In this document: positions 1 to 18,164 of the stretch, in pieces
Layout of the letters: each line of letters begins with the position of its first letter
Numbering within the stretch: the stretch's first letter is position 1
Assembly: GCA_963693365.1 (NCBI GenBank)
Contig: CAVNZM010000003.1
Location: 12,276,001 to 12,340,000, forward strand
DNA: 64,000 bases
Direction: 5' to 3'
Origin: Amoebidium appalachense
Lineage: Eukaryota; Ichthyosporea
The notes under the pieces: model-generated
What the model was told of the DNA's origin: nothing
The model's database searches: none
Seen by the model: only the letters and a program-made list of their open reading frames with translations
Made by a program: the position numbers and the translations under genes

Positions 1-31
1 CCCCCCCCCCCCCCCCCCCCCCCCCGCCCTG

Positions 32-262
32 GTTCAGTTGATGCTGCTGTCTGAGTTGGAGAGTCGTATATGCGCGGGCTAAGGGGTCGAAACTCAGACG
101 CAATTGATGACTTGGGTCCTCCCTGAGGATGGGCTCTGCTTATGACGCATACTGTGCACATGGCTGATGTTGCATACTTGAATGTTTGCGTTGCATGTGT
201 CCTGCACCATGCTTCTCATCGTGTATGCGTACTTCGTACCGTTTTCCGCATTCAAACCCCCC
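32..262. repeat. Dispersed ~230-bp repeat, copy 1
   Basis: This stretch recurs almost unchanged at 3320-3550. Both copies start with GTTCAGTTGATGCTG and end at CCGCATTCAAACC, followed by a C run. Copy 1 lies in the intron upstream of the first visible SDR exon. It has no convincing reading frame and no terminal inverted repeats that I can see. A segmental copy or a short non-autonomous element are both possible. Confidence 0.85.
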
Positions 263-422
263 CCCCCCGCCTGGCTCCCCTTCGCCAACCAAGGATACCA
301 CACACACTAACAAGTCATGTGTTCCACTCCCCCGAAGTCCCACCCCCCCCCCCCCCCCCTCCCCCTCTGTTGTGCGTTTGGTGTCGTGTGTGTCTCAAGC
401 AACCGACCGTGTGTGCCTGCAG

Positions 423-2088
423 CCAGGGCACATGTTCAGCCGCATCCACGTAGACGACATAGTTGCAGCCCTGTGTGCCTCCGTGGCCCAGCCCCACCCC
501 ACCAGGGTGTACAATGTGGTGGATGATGAGCCCGCACCCCAGGTACATACACAGTGGGCACTGGCTGGCTGCTGGCGGCCTGAGTGGCTGTGTGGGGTGG
601 CTGGAAAGGGCCTGTGTGTGGGGAAAAGTGAGTTTGGGTGCTGTGGATTGTGGGGGATGTAGTGGTGCCTGCATGCTGGCTGGTGTTTGGCTACGAAAGT
701 TCTTTTCTTTAGTGGTGATTTTCTTTTTATTTATTTATTTACTTATTTATTTTATTTTTGGGGAGAGGGGGGTGGGGGGAGGGGAGAGAGGGGAAGGGGG
801 CATGGGGATGCAGTGCGGTGTTGAGGTGCTTGTAGGTTGGAGATAGATTTCTGGGGGGGGGGGGGGGGAGGGGGGGGGGAGGGGGGGGGGGGAAAGACAG
901 GGAAAGAGTAGGGATGGAACAAATGGAGTTGAATGGGTTCGAAGGGTAGGAGTGTGTGCGCAGGGCAGAGGGGGCGGGGGGGGAGGGGGGAGGGATGCAC
1001 GTGCATGCTGCAGGTACTGACGTTATCTGCAGCACGTGGTGGTGGAGTACGCCTGTGAGCTGCTAGGCCTGGACCTGCCCCCCCTGATACCATTTGAGCA
1101 GGTGCGGGGGGGGGGGGGGGGGGGGGGATGATGGGGGAGGGAGGGGGGGGGGGGGGGGGGTCATATTACGGATACATTGGTTGCACGTGTGTTAGAGTGT
1201 GTGGTGGTGTGAATGAGGATTTCACGTGCAGATACTAAAAGCAAGGAATCTGGGGAAATGTGCAGGTGGCGTTGGTGCTTTTGTAAACACAGGCATACAC
1301 ACACACACACACACACACACACCCACACCCACACACACATACACCATGGTTATGAATGCATGTTATTGATATTCTTGGTTGTATTTGGGTGTGCGTGTGT
1401 GTCTGTTAGGAGGAAGAAAGGAAGACAGAGGGGGGGGGAGGGTTGTTCATGTGTGTGCTTGCAGGCTGACATGACGCCTATGGCCATATCCTTCTACGCA
1501 GAAAACAAGCGCTGCTCAAACAAGAGGTTGAAGGTGGGTGCTTGGGCCATTAGGGTATCCCGGGGAGGGTGGAATGATGATGGAAGCACACAGAAACAGC
1601 CAAAAGATTGCTGCCTAACGGCCAAGCAGAATTATATAGGGAGCTGGGGGATGGGGGAGGGGGAGGGGGGATCGGAAGGGGGGAGGGGGAGAGAGAGAGG
1701 GGGGGGGGGGGGGGGGGGGGTAAGGGGGGGGGGCAGCGAATAGGCCGTGAACGACAATTGGGTTGAGGTTGACACCAAACATGCGTTGGGGTGGTGGTGG
1801 TGTTTTGGGGAGGGGGGGGGGGGGGTCTAGCTTTTTTTTTGACCGGGGGGGAGGGGGGGGGGGGAGCGGAAAGGGGACGGGGAGAGGGGGGAGGGGGGGA
1901 GGGGGGGGGGGGGGAAGCAAGCCCTTGTGTGGGTGGGGCCACAAGGCAGGGAAGGGGTTGTGAGCTTCTAAGAGATGCAGGTGGAGGGCATGGGAAAAGA
2001 CTGACCATGATCACAGGAGGAGCTTGGGCTTGTGCTGCGGTATCCAACATACAGGGAGGGGCTGAAGGCTCAGCTGGATGAGGAGAGG
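423..2088 (+). CDS. NAD(P)-dependent SDR / epimerase-like protein, C-terminal exons (5' part outside window)
   Basis: Four phase-0 exons are visible: 423-542, 1033-1101, 1465-1533 and 2017-2088, each bounded by AG and GT. They read in order as MFSRIHVDDIVAAL, VYNVVDDEPAP, EYACELLGLDLPP, SFYAENKRCSNKRLK and LRYPTYREGLKAQL. This series is the C-terminal half of the YeeZ/WcaG-like extended short-chain dehydrogenase family, with the SRIHVDDI helix, the VYNVVDDEP strand and the final RYPTYREGL motif. The Rossmann nucleotide-binding N-terminus lies before the window. Introns carry long G runs and CA repeats. The frame stays open at 2088 with a good donor (GTAAGA), so the protein does not end there. 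The next phase-0 exon, at 3619, opens the CbiX-like protein, so either the two are fused or a short last exon was missed. Substrate cannot be inferred. Confidence 0.85.
1033..1180. repeat. G-tract cluster around SDR exon 2
   Basis: G runs flank the 69-bp second exon on both sides: about 850-892 before it, 1104-1128 and 1150-1160 after it. They show how far introns here are built from homopolymers. The same pattern recurs at about 1700-1740, 1815-1915 and 2160-2420. Confidence 0.6.
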
Positions 2089-2372
2089 GTAAGAGGATGG
2101 GGGGGGGGGAGGATGGGGGGGGAAGGGGTAAGGAGGGAGTGCGGTGAGGGGATGGGTAGGTGGGGGCAAGGAGGGAGGGGGGGGGGGGGAGGGGGAGGGG
2201 AGGTGGGGAGGGGGAGAGGGGGGGGGGGGGGGGGGGGGGGGGGACAGTGTGTGGAAGTTGGTGAGACTGTGGGCAAGGCTGTAAGCGGATGGATGGGTGG
2301 GTGGGTGGATTTTTTTTCTTTTTCTCTTTTTTTTTTGTTGGGGGGAGGGGGGAGGGGATGTGGGGGAGAGCT

Positions 2373-2409
<37 letters not shown>

Positions 2410-2688
2410 AGGGGGAGGGGGGGAGGGGGCGAAATGGAGGGGGGGAGAGGGGAGGGAGGGAGGGAAGGGCGGAAGGGGACAGGGTGATGGGGGGATGGGG
2501 GGGACGGCTGGCATATCTGATTGGCACCCACACTGGGTGACATTGCGCGTGGACGTATTGATGTGTTCTGGGGCCCTGTGGCCAGCTTTCACGTTGTGCT
2601 AATAATAGCACCTACCTACACTAGTGCTGGGTGGCATACTGCACTCTTTTTGGTTGATGGGTTATATGGTGCACTGGGGCACCAGTTT

Positions 2689-3140
2689 ATAATATATCTT
2701 CCACCCTCCCCACTAGTGTGTATATCTCCCACCCCCCACCAGTGTGTATATCTTCCACCCCCCCCACCAGTCTGTATATCTCCCACCCCCCCCACCAGTG
2801 TGTATATCTCCTACACCCCGCACCAGTGTGTATATCTTCCACCCCCCCCACCAGTGTGTATATCTCCCACCCCCCCACCAGTGTGTATATCTTCCACCCC
2901 ACCCACCAGTCTGTATATCTCCCACCCCCCCACCGTTGTGTATATCTCCTACACCCCCCACCAGTGTGTATATCTCCTACACCCCCCACCAGTGTGTATG
3001 TCTCCTACACCCCCCACCAGTGTGTGTATCTCCTACACCCCCCACCAGTGTGTATATCTTCCCCCCGCCCCCCAACAGTGTATATCTTCCACCCCCCCCC
3101 TCCCCCCCCCCCCACCAGTGTGTATATCTCCCCCCCCCCC
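2689..3140. repeat. Minisatellite, ~27-29-bp unit (CCACCAGTGTGTATATCTCC...)
   Basis: About sixteen head-to-tail units with core CACCAGTGTGTATATCT followed by TCCACCCCCC or CCTACACCCCC. The C run varies in length between units. It sits in the intron between SDR exon 4 and the exon at 3619. Another unit of the same kind reappears at about 3556-3590, just beyond dispersed-repeat copy 2. Confidence 0.9.
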
Positions 3141-3319
3141 CCGGAGACCGCTTTACTTCCATGCAACCGGGCATGGTTGCTCTGTGTCGTGCATCTGTAA
3201 GCACATACGCATTTTTCGCTGCACTGGTTTAGTTTGCACACACATCTTCACCGTTTTGCTCACCTTGCTTGCATAAGCAACCCTGCTCGTCTTTGATCAA
3301 GACGGGTTGACCCTCCCAA

Positions 3320-3550
3320 GTTCAGTTGATGCTGCTGTCTGAGTTGGAGAGTCGTATATACGCGGGCTAAGGGGTCGAAACTCAGACGCAATTGATGACT
3401 TGGGCCCTCCCTGAGGATGGGCTCTGCTTATGACGCATTCTGTGCGCATGGCTGATGTTGCATACTTGAATGTTTGCCTTTGCATGTGTCCTGCACCATG
3501 CTTCTCATCGTGTATGCGTACTTCGTACCATGTTCCGCATTCAAACCCCC
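3320..3550. repeat. Dispersed ~230-bp repeat, copy 2
   Basis: Near-identical to 32-262, with a few substitutions and a one-base difference near TTTGCGTTGCATG. It is bracketed by minisatellite sequence on both sides, and like copy 1 it lies in an intron shortly upstream of an exon (3619). Confidence 0.85.
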
Positions 3551-3618
3551 CCGTCCCCACCAGTGTGTATATCTCCCACCCCCCACCTACTACACACCTT
3601 CCTAATCCCCCCATGCAG

Positions 3619-4859
3619 GCCCGAGGCATGGACACCCCCATAGGGCCTAAGGGTGGGCTGATGGCTGGGCTGAGGAATGTGGCCTGGCTGCTGCTTGCTG
3701 CCACCCCCCTACTGGGCCCACTGTACTATGGCGTGAGGAGGGTTGTGGCCAATCAGAAACCACGCCCACCGGTGTGCCTGGTGATAGGTGCGTGCACACG
3801 GTGAAGGGCCTTAACATTTTATTTTATTTTATTTTATTTTATTTTATTTTTTTCTTTTTTGTGGGGGGGAGGGGGGGAGGGGGGGGGATGATTGAAACCC
3901 GTGAGAGAGAAAGAGAGAGTGTGTGTGGATGTGTGTGGTGAGTGCTGGGTCTGGTTAAGGTCTACTTCGGCATTTCTCTGCGTGCCGTCATAGTGACCTT
4001 GGTTTTAGCTCATATCGAGGCCATACTGTAATGTTGGCTTTGCCTAAATATAGTCTAATATTTTTTTTTGGGCATTGCGCGCCATTGCCATATAAAGGAG
4101 TCCCAGAGAAGTGCCGACATATGCGTTAAGGGCATATGCGGACTGAATGATGTCATAATGAGCTAAGTGTTTGAGCATGGCGTGTTGTGCTGTGCCCTCT
4201 TTTTTGCCTGTGGCCGCTGTGTGCCGTGGCTGTGCGCTGTTACTGACTGTGTGGGGGGTTCAATTCTGTGCACAGACAATGGCTCAAGGCGGGCCGCATC
4301 GACACTGAGCCTCAGACAGGCAGCAGGAGACCTGCAGAGGAGACTGGGGGGTACGTGCCCACCCACACATTTGTGTATGCACGTGCGTACGCACGTGTGT
4401 ATTTGTTCCTGCACGTGATACTTGTGCGTGGATAAGTTCTTCAGTGTGCACACCCACTTGCATCCGTCTCTGTACATGCACAATCAGACACGTGCCTCTG
4501 TGCGTGCACGAGCACAGGCACATGCATGCAGGCCTGCATGCACACACACAGTTGCGCACCCGTGTCTGCACGGGGACACATGCAATTCTGCATGCACGAG
4601 CGCACACATGTATTGAAATTTGCACGCGCACCCTCCTACATGCACCCCTACCTGCACGTGCAGACATACGTAAAGCCTCTTTGTATTTCTTTGGGGATTT
4701 ACCAAAAACATTTGAACACATGCATCCTCCCTGTGTTGGTTGGGGTGTGTGTGTGTGTTCTGACGGTGCAGCAGACGGGGTGGTTGTGAGGGCCGTCAGC
4801 AGCCGCCATTGGGACAAGGTCAGCCCCAGCGCCCTGGGGGGTGTTTCTGCTGGTGCGTG

Positions 4860-4927
<68 letters not shown>

Positions 4928-6189
4928 CCCGCCTGCCTGCCTGCCTGCCTGTATATGCCATGCACTGACAGACACAACCCCCAGACATCTACGAACCTCT
5001 GCTGATGCAATTAGGCAATGAGGGCTACAGAGACATTGTGGTGCATATCCCCCCCCCCCCCGGAAGTTTGCACTCTGAATTGTGTTCTCAGCTATGAATA
5101 TGTACTTGCCCTGCATACCTCATTCCAACCCCTCACACCACCCAGCCCCCATCATCTCTCCCCCCTCTTCTCTCCCCCCCTCCTTTTCCACCTACCAACC
5201 CACCCCCCCTCCCCTTTGCCCTCCCACACTGACCTGGGCGCACAGGTGCTCCCCTTCTTCTTTGGGCCCAGTGCTGCCATCACCGACTATGTGCCTGAAC
5301 GCACACGACACGTCATGAACACACACCCCCGCCTGCACGTGCGCATAGCCCCCCCATTGGTGGATACGGCAGACGAGACGGACACACGTATAGCTGCTGT
5401 GCTGGTGGACAGGGTACGTGTGTGTGTGTGTGTGGGTGGGTGTGGGTGGGTGGGTGGGTGGGTGGGTGGGTGGGTGGGTGGGTGGGTGGGTGCATGTGTG
5501 TGTGTGTGTGCGAGCGTGTGCATGTGTGCTTTCAGCTAGGCATGCGGAGGATGACAGAACGACCTTATGTGTATGTGTGCTTTCGTGTGTGCGTGTTTTT
5601 GCGAACACGTGCGTGCTCACATGTGTGTTTGTCGGTGTGTGTGTGTTTGGGGGGGGGGGGGGAGGTGGTTGTGTGGGTTGGTTCCTTTTTTTTCTCCGCA
5701 AATGCCTGTCTGTGTCTCGGTGCCGTATGTGTGTGTATGCCCGGTATGCCATGTGTCTGTGCCTTTGTCTCGGTGCCCAAATGGTTGCTCTGTCTCCTTG
5801 TATTGCCTCACTGCATGGTCACTGCATCACACCCCTCTGTCTGCACACAGACACACTGACACCCAGTGCAGATACGGGAGACCAAGGCACAGCACAACCT
5901 TGGCCCTATGAGGGTGGTGGTGTGTGACCATGGCAGCCCCCTGGCTGCTGTGCACCAAGTTAGACCCCATCTGGTGGCACAGGTCAAGACAATGCTGGGG
6001 AGTGAGGTAAAGGGGATGAGCCGGGCACGTGTATGTGGGCCTGCATGTGTGCTGGCAACAGTGGCCTAACAGTGGCACTTTGGCTTCTCGGCATGGCTGC
6101 CTTACGCTCCATATGATGGCTCTAATGGCTTGACTTATGCGGCAGTTTTTATTTTTTCTTTTCTTTTTCTTTCTTTCTTTTTTTTTTTT

Positions 6190-6220
<31 letters not shown>

Positions 6221-7312
6221 GGGGATTTAAAGCAGGGAACGGGTAATCACATGCGCTCCAGTGATTTTGGATGAAGTGGGGTGCCTAATGGCTATACGTG
6301 TGTTGTGTGTTTATAGTGAATGGGAAATACGTGTGTGTCCTCAAAGGGAATGTGGGTGTTAGAGAAAATGTGTGTGTCATAGGGGAGGTAAATGTGATTA
6401 TTTGAAGAGAATCTTGTATGTTTTAGGGAAAGAATGTGTGTATGCTAGAGGGGTGATATTCGTGGGCAGGGGAATTGTGATGCATGGGTATGCTAAAGGG
6501 GATATCCGTGTGTGTATGCTTCTAGGGAATGTGTGTACGCTGAGGCGTAGTGTGGGTGTAAGCCTCAGGGGGATTCTGTCCGTGTCTGTTCAGTGTGAAC
6601 CCAAGTCGAGAGGAAAGGAAAAAGGTATGGTTAGTGTTTAGTCTGATCCACCAATGGCATGCAGGTTTTGGATGTTGTCGGGTCATCTATGGAGCGCAGA
6701 GATGGGCCCGAGTACGACTTTAACGAGCCACTGCTGGAGAGGGTCTTTGACACCGACGGAGTATGTGCTGCCTGGGTGCTAGCCTATCCCAGCCTCCCCC
6801 CCCCTCCCCCCTCTCCCCAGTCAAATAATGACGAAGTATCTCATTGTGTACAGCAATCTCCCCCCCCCACCGCTCCCCCCCCCCCCCCCCCCCTCAATAA
6901 TATATATATATGCACACTTCGGCCTCCCTCCTGAATGTTTATATTCGTTCTGTGCTTCTTTCAACGGAAAATAATATGGTAGCTGTATCTCAACATTATG
7001 CGTGTGCCTCTATCCCCGTGTGAGCCACGCACTGGAAATGTGCTCTCTTTACCCCCATGGCTGTGTGCCCTCATGGGGTTAACACACAGTCCCCCCCCTC
7101 CTCCCCCCATGCGTGCCCATGCACGTGCACCCACACGGAATCTTCAAGTGCACACTATATTACTTACGTGCATGCACCACGTGCTCGTTTCTGATTGGCT
7201 GCTACTTGCTGCAGTACGGCAGTGGTGACGTCATCATTTCCCTGGTCTTTTTGTCTCCAGGCAGGCATGCCGGTGAGGGCGGAGACATTGCCACCATCCT
7301 GGCAGGTACTTC

Positions 7313-7351
<39 letters not shown>

Positions 7352-7639
7352 ACCACCACCACCACCACCACCCCTGCTGACCGCTGAAACATTTCAACCT
7401 CCTTTCTCTCTCTACTGGTTTTGAAGGGTGCTGTGACCCACTCATATTTAATGGAAGGGGTGATGGTTGTAATTTGGGTTTGGTGTGGGAGGTGAATGGG
7501 TCGAAACATGGGTGCTGTGGTTGCCCTTATGTGCTGTGAGGCTGGATTCCAGTAGTGTGATTTACCCTGTGTGTGTATTGCATGCCGGCTATCCATTATC
7601 TGTTCTGAATGTATACTTCATATTGGGTACTGCACTTTA

Positions 7640-7684
<45 letters not shown>

Positions 7685-8030
7685 TTCCTCCCTCCCCCCC
7701 TCCCCTCCCCCTTCTCCCTTCCCCCCTCGGGGCCCCCGTTTGGCCAGCAGAGACATGCATGAGGTGTGGCATGTTTGGGCTCATGTTGAGTGTGAGCATG
7801 GGTGTTTGGTATGCCCCTACAGGCATGCCATGAGGTGCACATGTTGTGCACCTACACGTGAATACGTGCCACACTGCACCCACGTGACACAATTCCCCCC
7901 TGCAGAGGCCGAGGCCCAGCGTCCAGGGCTGAAAACATACATGACTGGCCTGGTAGGTAGCCACCAGACAGTGTGTGAGGTGTTGGCCCAGAGGTACAAC
8001 CAGGGCTTGAATAGCACACCAGTGCGCTAG
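3619..8030 (+). CDS. Two-domain CbiX-type (sirohydrochlorin chelatase-like) protein with N-terminal membrane segment
   Basis: Nine exons: 3619-3787, 4276-4350, 4772-4840, 4985-5040, 5246-5413, 5872-6006, 6665-6760, 7215-7305 and 7906-8030 (TAG). Phases close throughout, giving 327 residues from the first exon. Residues about 15-40 form a hydrophobic helix ([18 protein letters not shown]). Domain 1 has [30 protein letters not shown] and [18 protein letters not shown]. Domain 2 has [52 protein letters not shown] and [19 protein letters not shown]. These are the repeated features of CbiX/SirB class II chelatases, which insert a metal into sirohydrochlorin. Here CbiX histidines appear only in part: DNGS stands where many family members have GHGS or DHGS, so domain 1 may be non-catalytic. 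A start at ATG 3628 is possible, or the protein continues in phase 0 from the SDR exons upstream. AATAAA at about 8176 could be its poly(A) signal. Confidence 0.85.
4858..4950. repeat. (GCCT)n microsatellite
   Basis: About 22 tandem TGCC/GCCT units with one variant unit. It starts 17 bp after the 3' end of the CbiX exon 4772-4840, inside its intron. Confidence 0.95.
5414..5520. repeat. (GTGG)n / (GT)n microsatellite
   Basis: A GT run directly follows the donor at 5414, then about 14 GTGG units and another GT run. It begins the intron after the 5246-5413 exon. Confidence 0.9.
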
Positions 8031-8044
8031 ATGTGTGTGTGTGT

Positions 8045-8075
<31 letters not shown>

Positions 8076-8080
8076 GCACC

Positions 8081-8379
8081 GGCATGTAAATATGCAGTGT
8101 TGGTTGTGTGTGTGTGCTGGTCACACAGACATGTAAATATGCAGTGTGGGTTTGTGTGCCAGGTACCCAGATATCCAAATAAAAGGACAGTTTGTGTGTG
8201 CTGACTGCACAAGCAAAAAGTAGGCACATTGTGTCTGTGTGTCTGTACATATACCGTGTGTGAACGGTAGTGCAAACGGCATGCAGTGTGTGTGTGCTAA
8301 CTGCACTTGCTGCACAGACGTGTAAACACACGGCAGTGCGTGCTGGTCACATAAATATGATTTTCATGCACGTTTTAGG

Positions 8380-8430
<51 letters not shown>

Positions 8431-8720
8431 ATGTGCATGCGTTTGTGTGGCCTGCGCACAAAACGTGTACACGCACAGATGAACGTTGTGTCTAGTGTGC
8501 CACCCGTTCCCATTTATTTGGTCGCACAGATATGTAATTGTCATGCATGCACGTGTGTATGTGCACGTGTCTGCTGGCGGCACTGTGACATGGAAGTACC
8601 CGCACAGCGAGCAGTTGGTTGCAAAGTCGTGCTCACATGTGTGTACACGCACATAGCGAGTGACACTGCATGTACATTCGTGGCAGCCCGGCTAGCCGGC
8701 ATGCATGGTGTGCAATGAGG
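8081..8720. repeat. Degenerate GT-rich repeat region downstream of the CbiX gene
   Basis: The block CAGACATGTAAATATGCAGTG and relatives (CACAGACGTGTAAACAC, CACAGATATGTAATTG) recur several times, separated by GTGTGTGTGCTGGTCAC-like stretches. A pure GT run lies at about 8383-8428. AATAAA at 8176-8181 is a candidate poly(A) signal for the CbiX gene. No gene seen. Confidence 0.6.
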
Positions 8721-8749
8721 TGGACGGTGTGGTGGTGTGGACTCAGTTG

Positions 8750-9480
8750 AGGATTCTATATTAGATAGGAGGGTCTAATGAGATTAGCTTCGGCTCGATA
8801 CTTGCAAAGATACATATGAATGCACAACTGCTACTGAGATCGATCACCATATGGGCCACTACTCTGGGGCAACATATGCATGAGTGGCGATTTATGCATG
8901 ACATGTGATTATGATCAATTGCAGTGCTGCGATGCAATACGCCATCGAGGTAATTTATGCATACTTGCATACACATACAGCATTCTGCGTAATGGTAGGC
9001 TGCGACATGCCATATGTGTGCTGGTGGCCTGAGACCATGATGCTTATATCGATCACGACAGACAAACATCAAGGTGGGCACACACATCTCTCCTCCACCA
9101 TCCAACATCCCATCTGTGGTCAAAAGGAAACGTCTAGGATGCCTGGTCACCATGATCATGATGATGAACCGTACGTGCACACAGGCAATATATATGGATT
9201 GATTCGACTGTAGCGCCATGCACCTGGATATCCTTGCAGGCCATGTTTATCTCGATGGGGCCCCAAGCGACCAGTAACCGAAGGCTGCATGCATACCGCT
9301 CTCACACGGCTTTGCTATTGCACTGCCTGCCAGAGTGGCTGAGGGATCATGCCCCCACGTGAATAGAACACAGAATGAATGCATATGTTTACGACACAGG
9401 CTGCCTACAGGATGTCCCACTACTGTAACAGATACCGTCCGCCAATGTCATGCCATCCCAGAATGTGTTAAAGGGAGCTG
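8750..9480. other. Unexplained low-repeat segment between genes
   Basis: Free of homopolymers and microsatellites, unlike everything around it, and rich in ATGCAT, GATC and ATGATC words. A 152-codon minus-strand frame (8761-9219) exists but shows no motif, no clear splice sites and many Cys, His, Met and Ile. I see no gene here. A decayed mobile element is possible. Confidence 0.4.
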
Positions 9481-10220
9481 TTAAAGGATACATGTTCTGA
9501 ACTGTAGTGCCCATGTGCACCCGTCGTTATGTTCTTTAAACCCCCCCCCCCCCCCTTCCCCCGCCCTCTCTCTCCCCCCAGGATGGGGTTGGGGTTGCCA
9601 CGGCAGGGGCGGGGGGCGGAGGGGAAGAGGGTGGCATGATTCAGGCTGCCAATCAGAGCATCCCAAAATGTACATGGTCACGTTTTATTTTTTCTTTTTT
9701 CCTTCTCACAGAACCTAGCTGCAAGGATGTTTTTAATGGCGGGGTCGATGGCCGGTAGCTGTATGTCACACGACACATGTTGATCGGTGGTGGCCCCCCA
9801 TGTGCATGCACCACATGCATGGCCCGCTTGGTGACATGCCAGCACACAGACCAACACCCATCACCCTGCCTGCAGGCCCAGAACACACAGGGCCCATACA
9901 ATGACATCATGCAATGTACACACATCCAATCTGCCGTACACCCACCACCCCACAAAACAATACGCATGGGCATGGGCCCACCAGGCTGCACCATGGCTTT
10001 GGCCGCCACAGCCACCCCTGGTCCTGCCTGCCCCCATACAAGCTTGGCACCAGCCCATTCACTATCTGATTGGGGCACCATAAAAAACGAGCAGGATAAT
10101 GCATCAGAGACTGGCCATAAAAGGGAACCAGGCCATGCCATTGAAAAAGGGGTAGAGAAACGCATTCAAAAACAGGGAGAGCAAAGAAGGTAGCTGGGCC
10201 GATGCTTGGGCAGCATGGTG
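9481..10220. other. Intergenic DNA 3' of the kinase gene; no supported gene
   Basis: Contains a C run at 9541-9555 and G-rich patches, and probably includes the 3' UTR of the minus-strand kinase gene. Open frames on both strands between 9650 and 10190 lack family motifs and look like chance frames in GC-rich DNA. Confidence 0.5.
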
Positions 10221-13717
<3,497 letters not shown>

Positions 13718-14148
13718 ATACGCACCACCATGGCGTGTGCTGCGTCTTTGGCCCGCTAGGTGCTGCAATGTGTGTGTGGGCGGTCAGGACGGGCAACAAG
13801 AGTGACTGACACGGTCTGACTGACTCGCCGTGTGGGGTGATGGGGGTGACGCAAGGTTTTTTTTTTTTTGACGCAAGGGGTTGGGGGCCTGCTGTTTGCG
13901 ACATCACTGGTACCCACTACACCAATCAGATGTCAGAGATGATGCAAACTTAGCCAATGAGATGTCAGATCCCGAGGGCTTACAACGGCCAAGTTCAAGT
14001 TCAACCAAACCGTTTCAGCGGCCCAAACCGTTGGGCCAAACGTTCTGTTTGAAGCTAAAGGGAGGCACACATAGGAGGGCCAGCTAGGAGGGCCTTGTTA
14101 TCCTCGTGTTCCTCACTCGTTCAACTACTCTGGTCGTAGCGTGGCAGC
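13718..14148. promoter_or_regulatory. Bidirectional promoter region between kinase (-) and F-box (+) genes
   Basis: The spacer is 431 bp between the two start codons. It contains two copies of a 16-mer, CCAATCAGATGTCAGA at 13922 and CCAATGAGATGTCAGA at 13954, spaced 32 bp apart. Both are CCAAT boxes in the plus orientation. Downstream, the partly palindromic AAACCGTTGGGCC lies near 14025. No clear TATA box. The promoter role is inferred from position and the CCAAT boxes. Confidence 0.6.
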
Positions 14149-17107
<2,959 letters not shown>

Positions 17108-17402
17108 CTAGCTGCCATGTGTTGGCAGGAGAGGAGCACTTACATATGGGCCGGGCCAGCACAGCACCTAACTATTGGGCCGGGCCAGGGCATTTCCTAA
17201 CTTAGATACTTGCTGCCTCGCTGCTATCAGCAGTGGCAGTGGTGAGCAGTACTCAATGCAGGGTCATGGTGGTAGCAGGGGTTGTAGACCCCACCGTGGG
17301 TGGCCTTTTTTCATTCATTCTTCATTCATTCCAGTCATTCAACACAACAGGCCACATGGCCGTCCTTCGTGCAATCACACGTGCATGCGTGCCTTCATGC
17401 CT
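17108..17402. other. Convergent intergenic spacer (F-box 3' end / ATRIP-like 3' end)
   Basis: 295 bp separate the two stop codons. TTCATTCATTCTTCATTC near 17309 is a short CATT repeat. No AATAAA in either direction that I can see. It must hold both 3' UTRs or let them overlap. Confidence 0.5.
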
Positions 17403-18132
17403 CTACTCCATGCTGTCCTCTAGCCCTGCCTCTCCCTCGACGTCCCCGTCCAGATGGTTGGCCAGGTCCTGTGCACCCCAAGTGTCAGTACACGAGGTAG
17501 AGTGTGCATGTGGGTGAGGCACGTGCCCTGTGTGCGCTGCAGCTGGCTGTGCCCTGTGTGTGTGTGTGTGTATGCTGCCTGTGTGTGTGTATGCTGCATC
17601 TCTGTGTGTATGCTTCATGTGTGTGTGTATGCTGCATGCGTGTGTGTGTGTACGCTGCATGTGTGTGTGTGCATATGCTGCCTGTGTCCTGTTTGTGTGG
17701 ATACTGCATGCACTTGTGCATGCTGTCTGTTCCCCGTGTTGGTACCAAATGCCAGATAGTACATGTAGCTTCCAGTGTGTGCGTCCCTTTGTGCTATGCC
17801 TGAATAATAAGAATGGGAGGACTCTGCAAACCCCCCCCCCCCCCCCCCCCCCCCCCTCCCTGGGGCATGCACTTACCGATGCCTGCTGCTCAGCCAGCTG
17901 CATCTGCTCCACCAGGCTGCTGGCACTGTTCATCCGTTAGCAAACCATTCATGGACCACACATGCCACAAGACACATACAACCATATAGCCACCACCGTA
18001 ACCACCACCAAAACCATGATACGTCCAGACCTTCCACACACTCCTGAAGTTCACCACTCAAGAAACCCAGCCATGCATGGGCATGACAACCAGTTGTGAA
18101 TAAAATGAGCCTTAGGAACTGAGGAGATCAGA

Positions 18133-18164
<32 letters not shown>

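Noticed and set aside
1550-2611. A 353-codon Pro-rich minus-strand ORF and similar Pro/Gly frames
   Set aside because: They are reverse readings of G tracts in SDR introns. They overlap real exons on the plus strand and have no domain.
8761-9219. 152-codon minus-strand ORF
   Set aside because: No motif, unusual Cys/His/Met content, no splice context. Kept only as an unexplained segment.
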